From Polymorphum gilvum SL003B-26A1 (GTDB lineage: Bacteria; Pseudomonadota; Alphaproteobacteria; Rhizobiales; Stappiaceae), in contig NC_015259.1 of the NCBI RefSeq assembly GCF_000192745.1, positions 3,053,001 through 3,117,000 of the forward strand: DNA of 64,000 nt, given 5' to 3'. The notes below the pieces were generated by a model. That model was given only the letters and a program-made list of their open reading frames with translations, made no database searches and had not been told where the DNA came from. Positions 14,606-23,742 of this stretch are shown here, in pieces. The first letter of the stretch is position 1. The number at the start of each line of letters is the position of its first letter. A program made the translations under genes and the position numbers.

Positions 14606-15908
14606 TTCCGCCAGCACCCGGCGACAGGTCGCCGACCGCGTGGTCGAGCGCGGCGAGGAAATCCGCCTGCAGCGCCGTCGGGCGCCAGTCGGCGCGCAGG
14701 GTCAGCCCGATCGGCCGGCGCGTGTCGCCGAGGTCGATCGGCAGCACGCACAGCTGGCCGGCGCGCAGCTCGTACCAGATCTGGCGCGGCGACACGATGG
14801 TCAGGAAATCTGACTGGGTCAGGATCCCGCGCAGCGCCACCAGCGAGCCGGTCTCGACGAAACCCGCCTGCGGCGCCTCGCGCGGAAAGCGGGAAGCCAA
14901 CGCCTCGAACACCGCCCGGCTCGGCGTCGCCCGACGCGGCAGCACCCAGGGATAGCGCACGAGATCCGCGTCGGTCAGCGTCGTCGTGCCGGCGAGCGGA
15001 TGGCCGGCGCGAGCGACGATCGACAGGCTGTCGTCGAACAGCCGTTTCTGCGTCAGGTCCTCGTGCTCCAGTTCCTGGCGCAGCGCCCCGACGATCATGT
15101 CGATCGAGCCGACCACGACGCCTTGGGCGAGCGCCTCGTAGGAGCCGTCGAGGATGCGGATGCGTGCCCGCGGATGGCGGCGGGCGATCTCGACGACTGC
15201 TTGCGGCACGATGCGCGAGCGCACCAGCGGCAGCGTGCCGATGACGATGCGCCCGGCGTAGTCGCCCTCGAATTCCCGCACCTCCTCGAAGGCGTTGTCC
15301 AGTTCCTTGAGCACCAGGCTGGCGGCCGTGGCAAGCGTGCGCCCGGCCGGTGTCGTCTGCAGCCGCCGGTAGGCCTCGTCGAACAGCGTCACGCCGAGAA
15401 TGCCCTCGATCTCGCGCGCGGCGCGATGCACCGACGGCTCCGACTGGCCGAGGGCGCGGGCGGCGGCCGAGAAGCTGCCGGTGTGCGCGACCAGGCTCGC
15501 CGCGCGCAGATGCGAGATGGTGGCGTGGGTCTCGAGCAAATCGGGCGTGCTGCTGCCCTCGGAGCGGCAGCGGCGGGCGATCCTCTGCGCCGCCTCGCGG
15601 ATGTAGCCGAGCGCGCGGGCCGCGCGCGCGACCACCACCTCGCCGCGCGGGGTCGGCACCACGCCGTTGCCCTGGCGTTCGAGCAGCGGTCCGCCGAACT
15701 GGGCGTTCAGCCGGGCCAGCGCCTGCGAGGCGGCCGGCTGGGAAATGTGCACCGTCTCGGCGGCGCGGGTGAGCGAGCGCTCGCGCACTGCCGCTTCCAG
15801 CAGCCGGACATGGCGCAAGTTGGGATAGCCCGTGCCGCAGCGCCCGGCGTCGGCGATGTCCTCGTGCAGGTCGATGTCGCTGTCCTCGAACCGGTTCGGC
15901 ATCTTCAT
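14601..15908 (-). CDS. LysR-family regulator with two winged-helix DNA-binding domains
   Basis: At 435 residues this is longer than a normal LysR (about 300). A first winged HTH (residues 31-90, containing RSLTRAAETVHISQPAASQALARLN) is followed by a second (131-190, GSFSAAARALGQSEPSVHRAAREIE). The usual periplasmic-binding-like effector domain comes after them. Both HTHs look complete. Double-HTH LysR proteins are uncommon. The gene is the last on the minus strand of the aromatic-acid cluster, 51 nt after ligI, and probably regulates it in response to a ring-cleavage intermediate. The start at 15908 has only a weak Shine-Dalgarno, but later starts would cut the first HTH. Confidence 0.85.
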   Translation of the reverse strand: MKMPNRFEDSDIDLHEDIADAGRCGTGYPNLRHVRLLEAAVRERSLTRAAETVHISQPAASQALARLNAQFGGPLLERQGNGVVPTPRGEVVVARAARALGYIREAAQRIARRCRSEGSSTPDLLETHATISHLRAASLVAHTGSFSAAARALGQSEPSVHRAAREIEGILGVTLFDEAYRRLQTTPAGRTLATAASLVLKELDNAFEEVREFEGDYAGRIVIGTLPLVRSRIVPQAVVEIARRHPRARIRILDGSYEALAQGVVVGSIDMIVGALRQELEHEDLTQKRLFDDSLSIVARAGHPLAGTTTLTDADLVRYPWVLPRRATPSRAVFEALASRFPREAPQAGFVETGSLVALRGILTQSDFLTIVSPRQIWYELRAGQLCVLPIDLGDTRRPIGLTLRADWRPTALQADFLAALDHAVGDLSPGAGGN

Positions 15909-15959
15909 GATGTGCCCGCCATTCAGTCAGAGCCGGGACAGCGCGTCAACGCGACGGAG

Positions 15960-16829
15960 TCAGCGCGCCCAGTACAGACGCTGCGGATTGTCGACCAGCA
16001 GCCTGCGTTGCAGGTCCTCGGTCGGCGCGATCACCGGGATGCGGTCGACCAGCAGGCCGTCGTCGGGAATGTGGCTCTTCATGTTCGGATGCGGCCAGTC
16101 GGTGCCCCACAGGACGCGGTCGGGACAGCTCTCGACCAGCGTGCGGGCGAAGGGCGCCACATCGTCGTAAGGCGGGCCGGCGACGGTCAGCCGTTCCGGA
16201 CAGCCGACCTTGACCCAGAACTTGTCGTCTTCCATCAGCGTCCGGAAGGCGCGGAAACCGGGCGACTCGACGCCGGCGGCGATATCCGGCCGGCCCATGT
16301 GGTCGATCACCACGGTCACCGGCAGCGCCTTCAGGAACGCGGTGAGGTCCTCCAGGTCCGGCGCCTCGAAATAGACCACGACGTGCCAGCCGAGGTCGGC
16401 GACGCGCCGGGCCAGGGTCGAGAACACGTCGCGCGGGCCCGGGTCGACCAGCCGGCGGACGAAGTTGAAGCGGATGCCGCGCACCCCCGCCGCGTCCATC
16501 TGGCGCAGCTCCTGATCGCTGATGTCGGGGCGCACCACGGCGACGCCGCGGGTCCGCTCCGGCTCGCTCTCCAGCGCGTCGACCAGCGCGGCGTTGTCCT
16601 TGCCGTGACAGCTCGCCTGGACGATGACGTTGCGCGAGAAGCCGAGATGGTCGCGCAGCGCGAACAGCATCTCCTTGGGCGCATCGACCGGCGTGTACTT
16701 GCGCTCGGGCGCGTAAGGAAAGCGGTCGGCCGGACCGAACACGTGGCAATGGGCGTCGACCGCTCCCGCCGGCGGCACATAGGCCGGCTTGGAGGGATCA
16801 GGATGCCAGGTCTGCGGATCGGTTGTCAT
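15960..16829 (-). CDS. ligI: 2-pyrone-4,6-dicarboxylate hydrolase (LigI-like)
   Basis: This 289-residue amidohydrolase-superfamily enzyme would open 2-pyrone-4,6-dicarboxylate (PDC) to 4-oxalomesaconate in the protocatechuate 4,5-cleavage and 3-O-methylgallate routes. The features are DAHCHVFGP at the N-terminus, the VIDHMGRPD strand and the catalytic aspartate in VLWGTDWPHPN, as in Sphingobium LigI (293 residues). The gene overlaps the upstream TRAP permease by 32 nt. It sits with GalD, GalB and LigK homologues, which catalyse the three following steps. That context makes LigI more likely than a lactonase of another pathway. Confidence 0.85.
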   Translation of the reverse strand: MTTDPQTWHPDPSKPAYVPPAGAVDAHCHVFGPADRFPYAPERKYTPVDAPKEMLFALRDHLGFSRNVIVQASCHGKDNAALVDALESEPERTRGVAVVRPDISDQELRQMDAAGVRGIRFNFVRRLVDPGPRDVFSTLARRVADLGWHVVVYFEAPDLEDLTAFLKALPVTVVIDHMGRPDIAAGVESPGFRAFRTLMEDDKFWVKVGCPERLTVAGPPYDDVAPFARTLVESCPDRVLWGTDWPHPNMKSHIPDDGLLVDRIPVIAPTEDLQRRLLVDNPQRLYWAR

Positions 16830-18726
16830 GGGTCCTCCAGGAGTTCCACAGCGGGATCGCGATCAGCACGAGGCCGGCGGCCTTGGCGGCGAAGCTGAGC
16901 ACCGCCGCCTGGTCGATCACGAGGGAATAGGTGAACAGCACGGCCGCCGCCCAGTAGGCCAGCCGGCCGGCCAGGGACATCGGGCGGATGCACCAGCCGA
17001 CCATCGCCGTGCCGGCGGCGAAGGTGGCGCCGACGGCGCCGATCGTCGCCATGACGATGTCGAGCGGCGTGCCGATCAGCAGCAGGCCGGGCGAATAGAC
17101 GAACAGGAACGGCGCGACGACCTTGACGAAGCCGAGCCGCATGGCCTCGACCGCGGTCTCGTTCGGCTGGGCGCCGGCGATCGAGGCGCCGGCATAGGCA
17201 GCGAGCGCCACCGGCGGCGTGATCGCCGACAGCAGGCCGTAATAGAAGATGAACATGTGGGCGGCGATCACCGGCAGGCCGAACTTGACCAGCGCCGGCG
17301 CGATCAGGATCGCCAGCAGCAGGTAGGCCGCCGAGGTCGGCATGCCGAGGCCGAGCACGAAGGAGGCGATCATGGTCAGGACAAGGACCAGGAACAGGCT
17401 GTCGCCGCCGAAGTCGAGGATCATCGCGGACACCTTGAGCGCCATGCCGGTCAGCGTCAGCACGCCGATCAGGATGCCGGCCACGGCCACCGCCGCGACG
17501 ACCGGCAGGACGTTGCGCAGCGTCTCCACCATCACCTCGACGAGGACTGCCGGCCCCATGCGGGTCTTGGCCGACAGCAGCGAGATCGCCAAGGTCGCGG
17601 CGATGCACAGCACCGCCGCCTTGGCCGGGGTGTAGCCGTAGATCAGGAAGCCGACCAGCGCGACCAGCGGCAGCAGCATGTAGCCGCGCCCGGCAAGCAC
17701 CGAGCGCACCGTCGGCACGTCGGAGCCGTCGGAACGGGACATGTTGAATTTGCCCGCCTCCAGGCGCACGGCGACCAGCAGCGCGAAGACATAGAGCAGC
17801 GCCGGGATCAGCGCCGCCGCGGCGATGGTCGCGTAGGGCGTGCGGGTGACCTCCGCCATCAGGAAGGCGGCCGCGCCCATCACCGGCGGCATGATCTGGC
17901 CGGCCGAAGAGGCCGCCGCCTCGATCGCGCCGGCGACCTTCGGCCGGTAGCCGGTGCGTTTCATCAGCGGGATCGTGAAGGTGCCGGTGGTGACGACGCC
18001 GGCGACCGCCGAGCCGTTGATCGAGCTGAACATGGTCGACGACACCACGGCGGTGAGCGCCGGGCCGCCCTGGATGCGGCCGGTCAGGGCATGGGCGAGG
18101 TCGACGAAGACCTGGCCGAGGCCGGAGCGCAGCAGCAGCGCGCCGAGCAGCGAGAACAGCAGGATGTACTGGGCGGCGACGCCCATGGGCAGGCCGAACA
18201 GCCCCTCGGTGCTCAGGAACAGGTTGGAGGTGACGCGGCCGAGGCTGTAGCCGGCATGGCCGTAGACGCCGGGAATGTGGTTGCCCCAGAAGGCATAGGC
18301 GAGCGCCGCGACGCCGATCACCACCATCGACCAGCCGATCGTGTAGCGGGCCAGCACGAAGACCGCGACGGTGCTCAGCACGAACAGCCGGACATCCATC
18401 TCGCCGGCGATGCCGCCGCTGCGGATGATGGCCATGAAATTCGCCTGGAGATAGGGGCCCGGGATCAGCACCAGGATCGCCAGCACGTAGAGCGCCAGCC
18501 GCCAGGCGCGCCAGTGCATGCGCGCGGCGACCAGGAACAGTCCGGCCGAGGTCATCAGCGAAAAGAAGGCCGAGCGGAGCAGCAGCGCGGTCAGGCTGCC
18601 GAACCATGCCGAATGAACGACGAGGAACGTCGCGGCCACCGCCAGGAGCGACACGACGATGCACAGCAGCCTGTGCTCGAGACGCCCGAGATGTCCTTCG
18701 GGCAACAGCTTCCAGATGGTGGCCAC
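16798..18726 (-). CDS. TRAP transporter permease, fused small and large subunits (TAXI type)
   Basis: This 642-residue inner-membrane protein has many hydrophobic helices. It joins the 4-TM DctQ-like and 12-TM DctM-like parts, the 4TM/12TM fusion typical of TRAP systems using TAXI binding proteins. Typical DctM phrases include AAGVVTTGTF-like loops (SAVAGVVTTGTFTIPLMKR), IMPPVMGAAAFLMAE and LGLGMPTSAAYLLLAI. The GTG start at 18726 is supported by GGGGAG 7 nt upstream. The matching TAXI binding protein lies immediately upstream. Uptake of an aromatic or pyrone carboxylate is inferred from the surrounding catabolic genes. Confidence 0.9.
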   Translation of the reverse strand: MATIWKLLPEGHLGRLEHRLLCIVVSLLAVAATFLVVHSAWFGSLTALLLRSAFFSLMTSAGLFLVAARMHWRAWRLALYVLAILVLIPGPYLQANFMAIIRSGGIAGEMDVRLFVLSTVAVFVLARYTIGWSMVVIGVAALAYAFWGNHIPGVYGHAGYSLGRVTSNLFLSTEGLFGLPMGVAAQYILLFSLLGALLLRSGLGQVFVDLAHALTGRIQGGPALTAVVSSTMFSSINGSAVAGVVTTGTFTIPLMKRTGYRPKVAGAIEAAASSAGQIMPPVMGAAAFLMAEVTRTPYATIAAAALIPALLYVFALLVAVRLEAGKFNMSRSDGSDVPTVRSVLAGRGYMLLPLVALVGFLIYGYTPAKAAVLCIAATLAISLLSAKTRMGPAVLVEVMVETLRNVLPVVAAVAVAGILIGVLTLTGMALKVSAMILDFGGDSLFLVLVLTMIASFVLGLGMPTSAAYLLLAILIAPALVKFGLPVIAAHMFIFYYGLLSAITPPVALAAYAGASIAGAQPNETAVEAMRLGFVKVVAPFLFVYSPGLLLIGTPLDIVMATIGAVGATFAAGTAMVGWCIRPMSLAGRLAYWAAAVLFTYSLVIDQAAVLSFAAKAAGLVLIAIPLWNSWRTHDNRSADLAS

Positions 18727-18780
18727 GACGGCGCTCCCCGTTGCCGCCGGCAGGGCCCGTCGCCCCGCCGGCGGTGACGA

Positions 18781-19701
18781 TCAGTTTTCGTCGAAATAGC
18801 GCTTGGCACCTTCGTGCAGCGGAACCGGCACGTTGGTGGCCGTCGCCCGCTGGATGTCCTTGGCGGCCGGATGCACCGCGCCGACGTCCGCGAGATTGTC
18901 GAACAGCGTCTTGGTGATCTGGTAGACCAGCTCCGGATCGGCATCCGCCGCCGTGAACAGGATCGCCGGGTCGCCGAGGGCCGGAACCGGCTGGTCAGCG
19001 CCGGCATAGACGCCGCCGGGAATGTCGATCACCTCGTAGAACGGATATTCCTGCAGCAGGCCGGAGACCTTGTCCTTGTCGACCGGGACGATGGTCATGT
19101 CCATGGTCGTGGTCAGTTCGATGAAGGCCGAGGCCGGCGTGCCGGCGAGGATGATCGACGCGTCGAGGTTGCCGTTCTTGATGGCGTCAGTGGCTTCCGT
19201 GTAGGACAGGAACGACACCTTGCCGAGATCGAACACGCCGTAGGCGGTCATCAGGCGCTCGGCCAGCACGGCCGAGTTGGAGCCCGGAGGGCCGACGGAC
19301 ACGCGCAGGTCGCCAAGGTCCTCGACGCCGTCCGCGCCGCTCGCCTTGGTCGCCGCGATCTGCAGGATCGCCGGGTAGAGATAGGCGACGGCAGCGACGT
19401 TCTGCGCGGCCTCGAACGGACCCTGGCCGTTCTTGCCCTCGTAGAGGGTCGAGGCGCTGGAGAAGCCGAGCGTCATCTCGCCGGCCGAGACGCGGCGCAC
19501 GTTCTCCACCGAGGCGCCGGTCACTTCGGCGTTGGCGGTGACGCCGTCGAGCTTCTTGCTCAGGATGTCGGCCATGCCGGCGCCGATGGCGTAGAACACG
19601 CCGCCGGTGCCGCCGGTGCCGATCGACACGCGGGTGTCCGCCGACGCCGGCAGCGCGGCCAGCACGGTCAGCGCCGTGGCCGTGATCAGTCTCTTCATCA
19701 T
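18781..19701 (-). CDS. TAXI-family TRAP transporter solute-binding protein
   Basis: This 306-residue periplasmic protein has a clear signal peptide (MMKRLITATALTVLAALPASA), then VSIGTGGTGGVFYAIGAGMADIL, the glycine-rich hallmark of TAXI binding proteins. Two adjacent ATGs exist; the first (19701) has GAGGAGG 5-7 nt upstream. The gene precedes the fused permease by 54 nt, so both form one importer. Sequence alone does not give the ligand. The catabolic setting suggests an aromatic or dicarboxylic acid. Confidence 0.9.
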   Translation of the reverse strand: MMKRLITATALTVLAALPASADTRVSIGTGGTGGVFYAIGAGMADILSKKLDGVTANAEVTGASVENVRRVSAGEMTLGFSSASTLYEGKNGQGPFEAAQNVAAVAYLYPAILQIAATKASGADGVEDLGDLRVSVGPPGSNSAVLAERLMTAYGVFDLGKVSFLSYTEATDAIKNGNLDASIILAGTPASAFIELTTTMDMTIVPVDKDKVSGLLQEYPFYEVIDIPGGVYAGADQPVPALGDPAILFTAADADPELVYQITKTLFDNLADVGAVHPAAKDIQRATATNVPVPLHEGAKRYFDEN

Positions 19702-19738
19702 GTCTTCCTCCTCTTGTGGATGCTCATCATGGTGCGCC

Positions 19739-20806
19739 TCACGCGAAAACGGTCCCGTCGAACAGTTTGCGCGCCGTCCTGAGCACGCCCGTCGAGCGTA
19801 CTCCGCCGTCGTCGTCCAGCCGGGCGATGACGGAGAATTCGCCGGTGGGATGTTCGATCGACAGGGTTTTCGGGTTGCCGCCCGGCACCGCGGCGATGCG
19901 CGCCGCCGGTCCTTCTGCGAGCAGGCATGCGGTGCCGACGCTGACCGCCCCGAGCACGCCGATCGCCGCATGGCACTTGTGCGGGATGAAGGTGCGCGTC
20001 GACACGCAGCCGCCGTTGCGGGCCGGGCTGACCAGGGTCATCTTCGGCACAGAGCTGTCCCTGACGTCGCCGAGGTTCATCAGCGGGCCGGCCTTGAGGC
20101 GGATCGACTCGATGCGTGCCTTGAGGTCGGCATTGGCGTCGAGTTCCTTCGGGCTCTCCGTTCCGGCGACGCCGAAGTCGGCGGCGTCAAGTATGACGCA
20201 GGGCATGCCGTTGTCGATCAGCGTCACCTCGACGCCGTCGATGACGTCGATCGCGTTGCCGGTCGGCAGCAGCGCGCCGCAGGACGAGCCGGCGGTATCC
20301 TCGAAGACGATGGCGACCGGCGCCGATGTGCCCGGCACGCCGTCGATGCGCGCCTCGCCCGCGTAGCTCACCCGGCCACCCGGCGTGCGGATCGTCGCGA
20401 TCGCCTTCTGGCCGGTGTTCTCCATGAAGATGGCGACGTCGGTCTCGCCGTCCTGCGCCGGCACCAGGCCGCGTTCGATGGCGAAGGGACCGACGCCGGC
20501 GAGGATGTTGCCGCAGTTCTGGGCGTCGGTGACGATCGCCTGGTCGACGAAGACCTGCAGGAACAGGTAGTCGACGTCGATGCCCGGCCGCGTCGACGTC
20601 CTCACCACGGCGACCTTGGAGGTGAGCGAATCGGCCCCACCGAGACCGTCGATCTGGCGCGGATCGGGCGAGCCCATGATCCTGAGCAGGACGCGGTCGC
20701 GCTCGGCCGGGTCGGACGGCAGGTCGTCGGCGAGGAAATAGCCGCCCTTCGACGTCCCTCCCCGCATCCACATGGCCCGGATCCCGGCAGACGCCACGTC
20801 AGACAT
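19739..20806 (-). CDS. galD: 4-oxalomesaconate tautomerase (GalD/LigU-like, PrpF family)
   Basis: This 355-residue PrpF-family isomerase has the two-domain diaminopimelate-epimerase fold. It begins with [22 protein letters not shown], the conserved PrpF start. The catalytic cysteine lies in [19 protein letters not shown]. GalD/LigU interconverts tautomers of 4-oxalomesaconate so that the hydratase can act. The assignment over other PrpF enzymes rests on its neighbours: ligK overlaps it by 8 nt, and galB and ligI are in the same operon. A 37-nt gap separates it from the TAXI gene. Confidence 0.85.
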   Translation of the reverse strand: MSDVASAGIRAMWMRGGTSKGGYFLADDLPSDPAERDRVLLRIMGSPDPRQIDGLGGADSLTSKVAVVRTSTRPGIDVDYLFLQVFVDQAIVTDAQNCGNILAGVGPFAIERGLVPAQDGETDVAIFMENTGQKAIATIRTPGGRVSYAGEARIDGVPGTSAPVAIVFEDTAGSSCGALLPTGNAIDVIDGVEVTLIDNGMPCVILDAADFGVAGTESPKELDANADLKARIESIRLKAGPLMNLGDVRDSSVPKMTLVSPARNGGCVSTRTFIPHKCHAAIGVLGAVSVGTACLLAEGPAARIAAVPGGNPKTLSIEHPTGEFSVIARLDDDGGVRSTGVLRTARKLFDGTVFA

Positions 20807-21473
20807 ATTTCAGCCCCTTCTCGGCCAGCCGCTCGCGCATCTTGTAGATGTCGAGGCCGAGTTCGCCGGCGGCGAGCCGCCTGCGCTTGTCCTCCTCGGC
20901 GGCGACGCGCGCGCGCGCCTTCTCCAGAACGGCCTCGGCCTCGTCGCGGCGCACCACGCAGACGCCGTCGTCGTCGGCGACGATGACGTCGCCCGGATTG
21001 ACATAGGCGCCGGCGCAGACGACCGGCACGTTGACCGAACCGAGCGTCTCCTTGACCGTGCCCTGCGCGAACACCGCCTTGGACCAGACCGGGAAGTTCA
21101 TCGCCGTCAGGTCGCGCACGTCACGCACGCCGGCGTCGATGATCAGGCCCCTGCCGCCGCGCGCCTGCATGGAGGTCGCCAGCAGGTCGCCGAAATAGCC
21201 GTCCTCGCACGGGCTCGTCGGCGCCAGCACCAGGATGTCGCCCGCCTTCACCTGCTCGATGGCGACATGGACCATCCAGTTGTCGCCCGGGGGCGCGGAG
21301 ATGGTCACGGCGGAGGCGGCGAGCTGGGCGCCGGAGAAGATCGGCCGCATGTAGGAGGCCATCAGGCCTTTGCGGCCCTGCGCCTCGTGCACGGTGGCGA
21401 CCCCGCATTCGGCCAGCCCGGCGATGACCGCCGGATCCGCCCGCTCGATCGACTGAACGACGACGCCGCCCAT
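20799..21473 (-). CDS. ligK: 4-carboxy-4-hydroxy-2-oxoadipate aldolase (LigK/GalC-like)
   Basis: This 224-residue class II aldolase of the RraA-like fold cleaves CHA to pyruvate and oxaloacetate, the last step of the pathway. Key segments are [37 protein letters not shown] and [14 protein letters not shown] with the Arg-Asp pair that binds substrate and metal. The C-terminal [17 protein letters not shown] is typical. The ATG at 21473 overlaps the galB stop by one base (TGATG). The frame is open further upstream, but only inside galB. Confidence 0.88.
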   Translation of the reverse strand: MGGVVVQSIERADPAVIAGLAECGVATVHEAQGRKGLMASYMRPIFSGAQLAASAVTISAPPGDNWMVHVAIEQVKAGDILVLAPTSPCEDGYFGDLLATSMQARGGRGLIIDAGVRDVRDLTAMNFPVWSKAVFAQGTVKETLGSVNVPVVCAGAYVNPGDVIVADDDGVCVVRRDEAEAVLEKARARVAAEEDKRRRLAAGELGLDIYKMRERLAEKGLKYV

Positions 21474-22204
21474 CACAGCTCGTCCACGGTGCGCGGGAAG
21501 ATCGACTGGAAGCCCTCGGCGTAGCGGCAGTCGCGACCGCCGGCCTGGCCGCCGGAGTTGCGGCGGAAGTGGTTGCCGCGGTTCTGGGCGACGTTCTCGT
21601 AGTAGTGCCACAGGTGCTCCTGGCCCTCCATGCACTGGATGGCGGCCCACTTCTTTTCCCAGACCGGGGTGATGTCCAGGAACACATCCGGCTTCCATTC
21701 CATCTGCTCGGTCTGGTGCGGCTCGAACAGGTAGAGCTGCGGCGCGCCGAGCACCTTCTCGCCCGGATTGTGGCCCCAGGCCTGGGCGATCATCCGGCAC
21801 TCGAGCGCGAACTGCGTCGTGTACATGTGGTCCGTGTTATAGGGGTCCCACTTGGAATGGCTCATCATGAAGGCCGGCTGCACCTTGCGGATCACGTCGA
21901 CCATGCGCTCCTTGGCTTCGGCGCCCAGGGCGAGCGGATAGTCGCCGAGGTCGAAGAACTGGATGTCGGTGACGCCGAGCGCCTTGGCGGCGTTCTCCGC
22001 TTCCTTGCGCCGCTCGGCCTTGACCTTCTCCAGGGTCATGCCGGCCTGCTTCCACAGCTTGGCGCTCTCGCCGCGCTCGCCGTAGGACAGGCAGACGACG
22101 GTAACGTCGTAGCCTCTCTCCTCATGCAGGGCGATCGCTCCGCCGCACCGCCAGACGAAATCGGCGGAATGAGCGCTGATGACCAATGCGGTTTTCTTCG
22201 ACAT
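21473..22204 (-). CDS. galB: 4-oxalomesaconate hydratase (GalB-like, PIG-L family)
   Basis: This 243-residue PIG-L/LmbE-family protein starts with a Rossmann-like strand and metal motif [20 protein letters not shown], as in the Zn-dependent hydratase GalB of Pseudomonas putida, which is unrelated to the amidohydrolase LigJ. A second metal-binding stretch is [17 protein letters not shown]. The family otherwise holds N-deacetylases. The hydratase call comes from position between the dioxygenase and ligK-galD. The start has only a modest Shine-Dalgarno, and the gap to the dioxygenase gene is 11 nt. Confidence 0.82.
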   Translation of the reverse strand: MSKKTALVISAHSADFVWRCGGAIALHEERGYDVTVVCLSYGERGESAKLWKQAGMTLEKVKAERRKEAENAAKALGVTDIQFFDLGDYPLALGAEAKERMVDVIRKVQPAFMMSHSKWDPYNTDHMYTTQFALECRMIAQAWGHNPGEKVLGAPQLYLFEPHQTEQMEWKPDVFLDITPVWEKKWAAIQCMEGQEHLWHYYENVAQNRGNHFRRNSGGQAGGRDCRYAEGFQSIFPRTVDEL

Positions 22205-22215
22205 GCTGATTTCCC

Positions 22216-23166
22216 TTATTCGCCCACCGGCGGCGTGCCGTGGGTATGGAAGCTTTCGATGGTCTTGAGGCCCCAGGCCTGGCCCTTCCGGCGATCGGCT
22301 TCGGTCCACACGACCGGTTCCCAGTCCGGCTGCAGGATCAGCCGGGCACCGGCGTTGGCGAGCTCGACGCGGTTGCCGGCCGGCTCCCAGACATAGAGGA
22401 AGAAGGTGCCCTGGACGGCGTGCTTGTGCGGCCCGGTCTCGATGTGGACGCCGTTCTGCAGGAAGATGTCGGCGGCGCGCAGGATGTCCTCGCGCTGGTC
22501 GGTCGCATAGGTGACGTGGTGCAGGCGGCCGACGCCGCCGCCGTGCTCCTCGGTGCAGGCGAGGTCATAGGTCTTGTTGTTGACCGTGAACCAGCAGCCG
22601 CCGAGCCGGCCGTTGTCGAGCTGGATGATCTCGGTCACGCGGCTGCCGAGGCAGGTCTCCATGAAGCGGCGAAACTCGGTGACGTCGGAGGACAGCAGGT
22701 TCAGGTGGTCGATGCGCCGGGGGGCGGCGCCGGTGAAGGCGGAGGCGGTGTTCTTCAGCGCCGGCACGTCGGCACCGCCCGGCCGGTACTTCACCGTGTC
22801 CCAGTAAAGTTCGAAGACGTGGCCGAACGGATCCTCGAAGCGGAACGCGCGGCCGTGGCCGAGGTCGCCGTCGATCCAGCCGTGCACCGTGTATCCCGAC
22901 GCCTCGATCGCCTTCACCCGCCGCTCCAGGGCCTGAGGACTGGAGACGCGATAGGCGACGTGGCCGACGCCGGTCCGGTGCGAGCGCGTCAGCTTGAGCG
23001 AACAGAACTCGTACTCGTCCCAGGCCCGAAGATAGGCCGATGTGTCGTCCCGGCCGGACAGCTTCAGGCCGTAGACGCGGGTGAAGAAGTCGAGGCTTTC
23101 CTCGAACTTGTCGGTCAGCATTTCCACATGGCCGAGATGGGCCACGTCGTGACAGGGTTCCTGCAT
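22216..23166 (-). CDS. Two-domain type I extradiol (VOC) ring-cleavage dioxygenase
   Basis: This 316-residue vicinal-oxygen-chelate protein is related to catechol 2,3-dioxygenases. It has two VOC modules: residues 8-125 (VAHLGHVEMLTDKFEESLDFF to AFRFEDPFGHVFELYWDT) and about 148-285 (RIDHLNLLSSDV to VWEPAGNRVELAN). The metal ligands expected in the C-terminal module are visible: the His of RIDHLNLL, the His of RLHHVTYAT and the Glu of NRVELA. It is placed among PDC-pathway genes where LigAB or DesZ (type II enzymes) would normally be. It may therefore cleave a catechol- or gallate-type carboxylate. The substrate is inferred, not shown. Confidence 0.82.
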   Translation of the reverse strand: MQEPCHDVAHLGHVEMLTDKFEESLDFFTRVYGLKLSGRDDTSAYLRAWDEYEFCSLKLTRSHRTGVGHVAYRVSSPQALERRVKAIEASGYTVHGWIDGDLGHGRAFRFEDPFGHVFELYWDTVKYRPGGADVPALKNTASAFTGAAPRRIDHLNLLSSDVTEFRRFMETCLGSRVTEIIQLDNGRLGGCWFTVNNKTYDLACTEEHGGGVGRLHHVTYATDQREDILRAADIFLQNGVHIETGPHKHAVQGTFFLYVWEPAGNRVELANAGARLILQPDWEPVVWTEADRRKGQAWGLKTIESFHTHGTPPVGE

Positions 23167-23182
23167 CGCCGTTCTTTCGTGC

Positions 23183-23497
23183 TCAGGGGGACAGCGGTTC
23201 GATCCGCTGGGCCTGGAAAGTGTCCGCCAGCCGGATCAGTTCGATGCTCTCGACGACGCCACCGATATGAAAGGGATCGCCTTCGGCAAAGGCCAGCGCG
23301 GCCTCGCGGCTCTCCGCCTCGAGAATGCCGAAGTTGCCGATGCCCTGCTCGCCCGCATCCGCCCACAGCGCGCTGCCGGTCAGCACCCGGGCGCGCGCCT
23401 GCCCGCCCGAGGCGACATAGGCGCGGTGCTCCGGCCGCAAGCGGTCGCGCAGCTCGGCAACGCCCTCGCGGTGGCGGCAGATCATCAGGAAATACAC
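23183..23497 (-). CDS. YciI-like small protein
   Basis: This 104-residue protein has the ferredoxin-like YciI fold: VYFLMICRHREGVAELRDRLRPEH, then a GSALWADAG-like turn and the conserved ESREAALAFAEGDPFHIGGV near the end. YciI-type proteins include muconolactone-isomerase-like enzymes and oxygenase accessories, so a tautomerase role on a ring-cleavage product is possible but unproven. The GTG at 23497 is chosen because it gives the family length and has GGAG 9 nt upstream. The longer frame from 23605 adds a low-complexity Arg/Gly stretch. It is 16 nt from the dioxygenase gene. Confidence 0.75.
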   Translation of the reverse strand: MYFLMICRHREGVAELRDRLRPEHRAYVASGGQARARVLTGSALWADAGEQGIGNFGILEAESREAALAFAEGDPFHIGGVVESIELIRLADTFQAQRIEPLSP

Positions 23498-23742
23498 GGC
23501 CTGCGCTCCCCGGCTGCGACCGCCGCGCGGTCCGCCCGGACCGCCACACGTGAACCCGTAGGCATGTCCTTCCTCCCGAAGGGCGCGCCGAAGCCATGCC
23601 CGCACGCCCGTCTTGTCGTTATTCCTCTACGACGGAGGTAGCATTAAAGGGGCGGCGCGCCCAAATTGAAGCGGATCACAGGTCATAAGTTCTGGCTACA
23701 GCATCAGTGGCACCGTCGCCGGAGCGGGCGCCATCGGGGCAC

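Noticed and set aside
16789-18777. 662-codon plus-strand ORF opposite the TRAP permease
   Set aside because: It is His/Arg/Asp/Gly-rich low-complexity antisense; the minus strand codes for an obvious TRAP permease.
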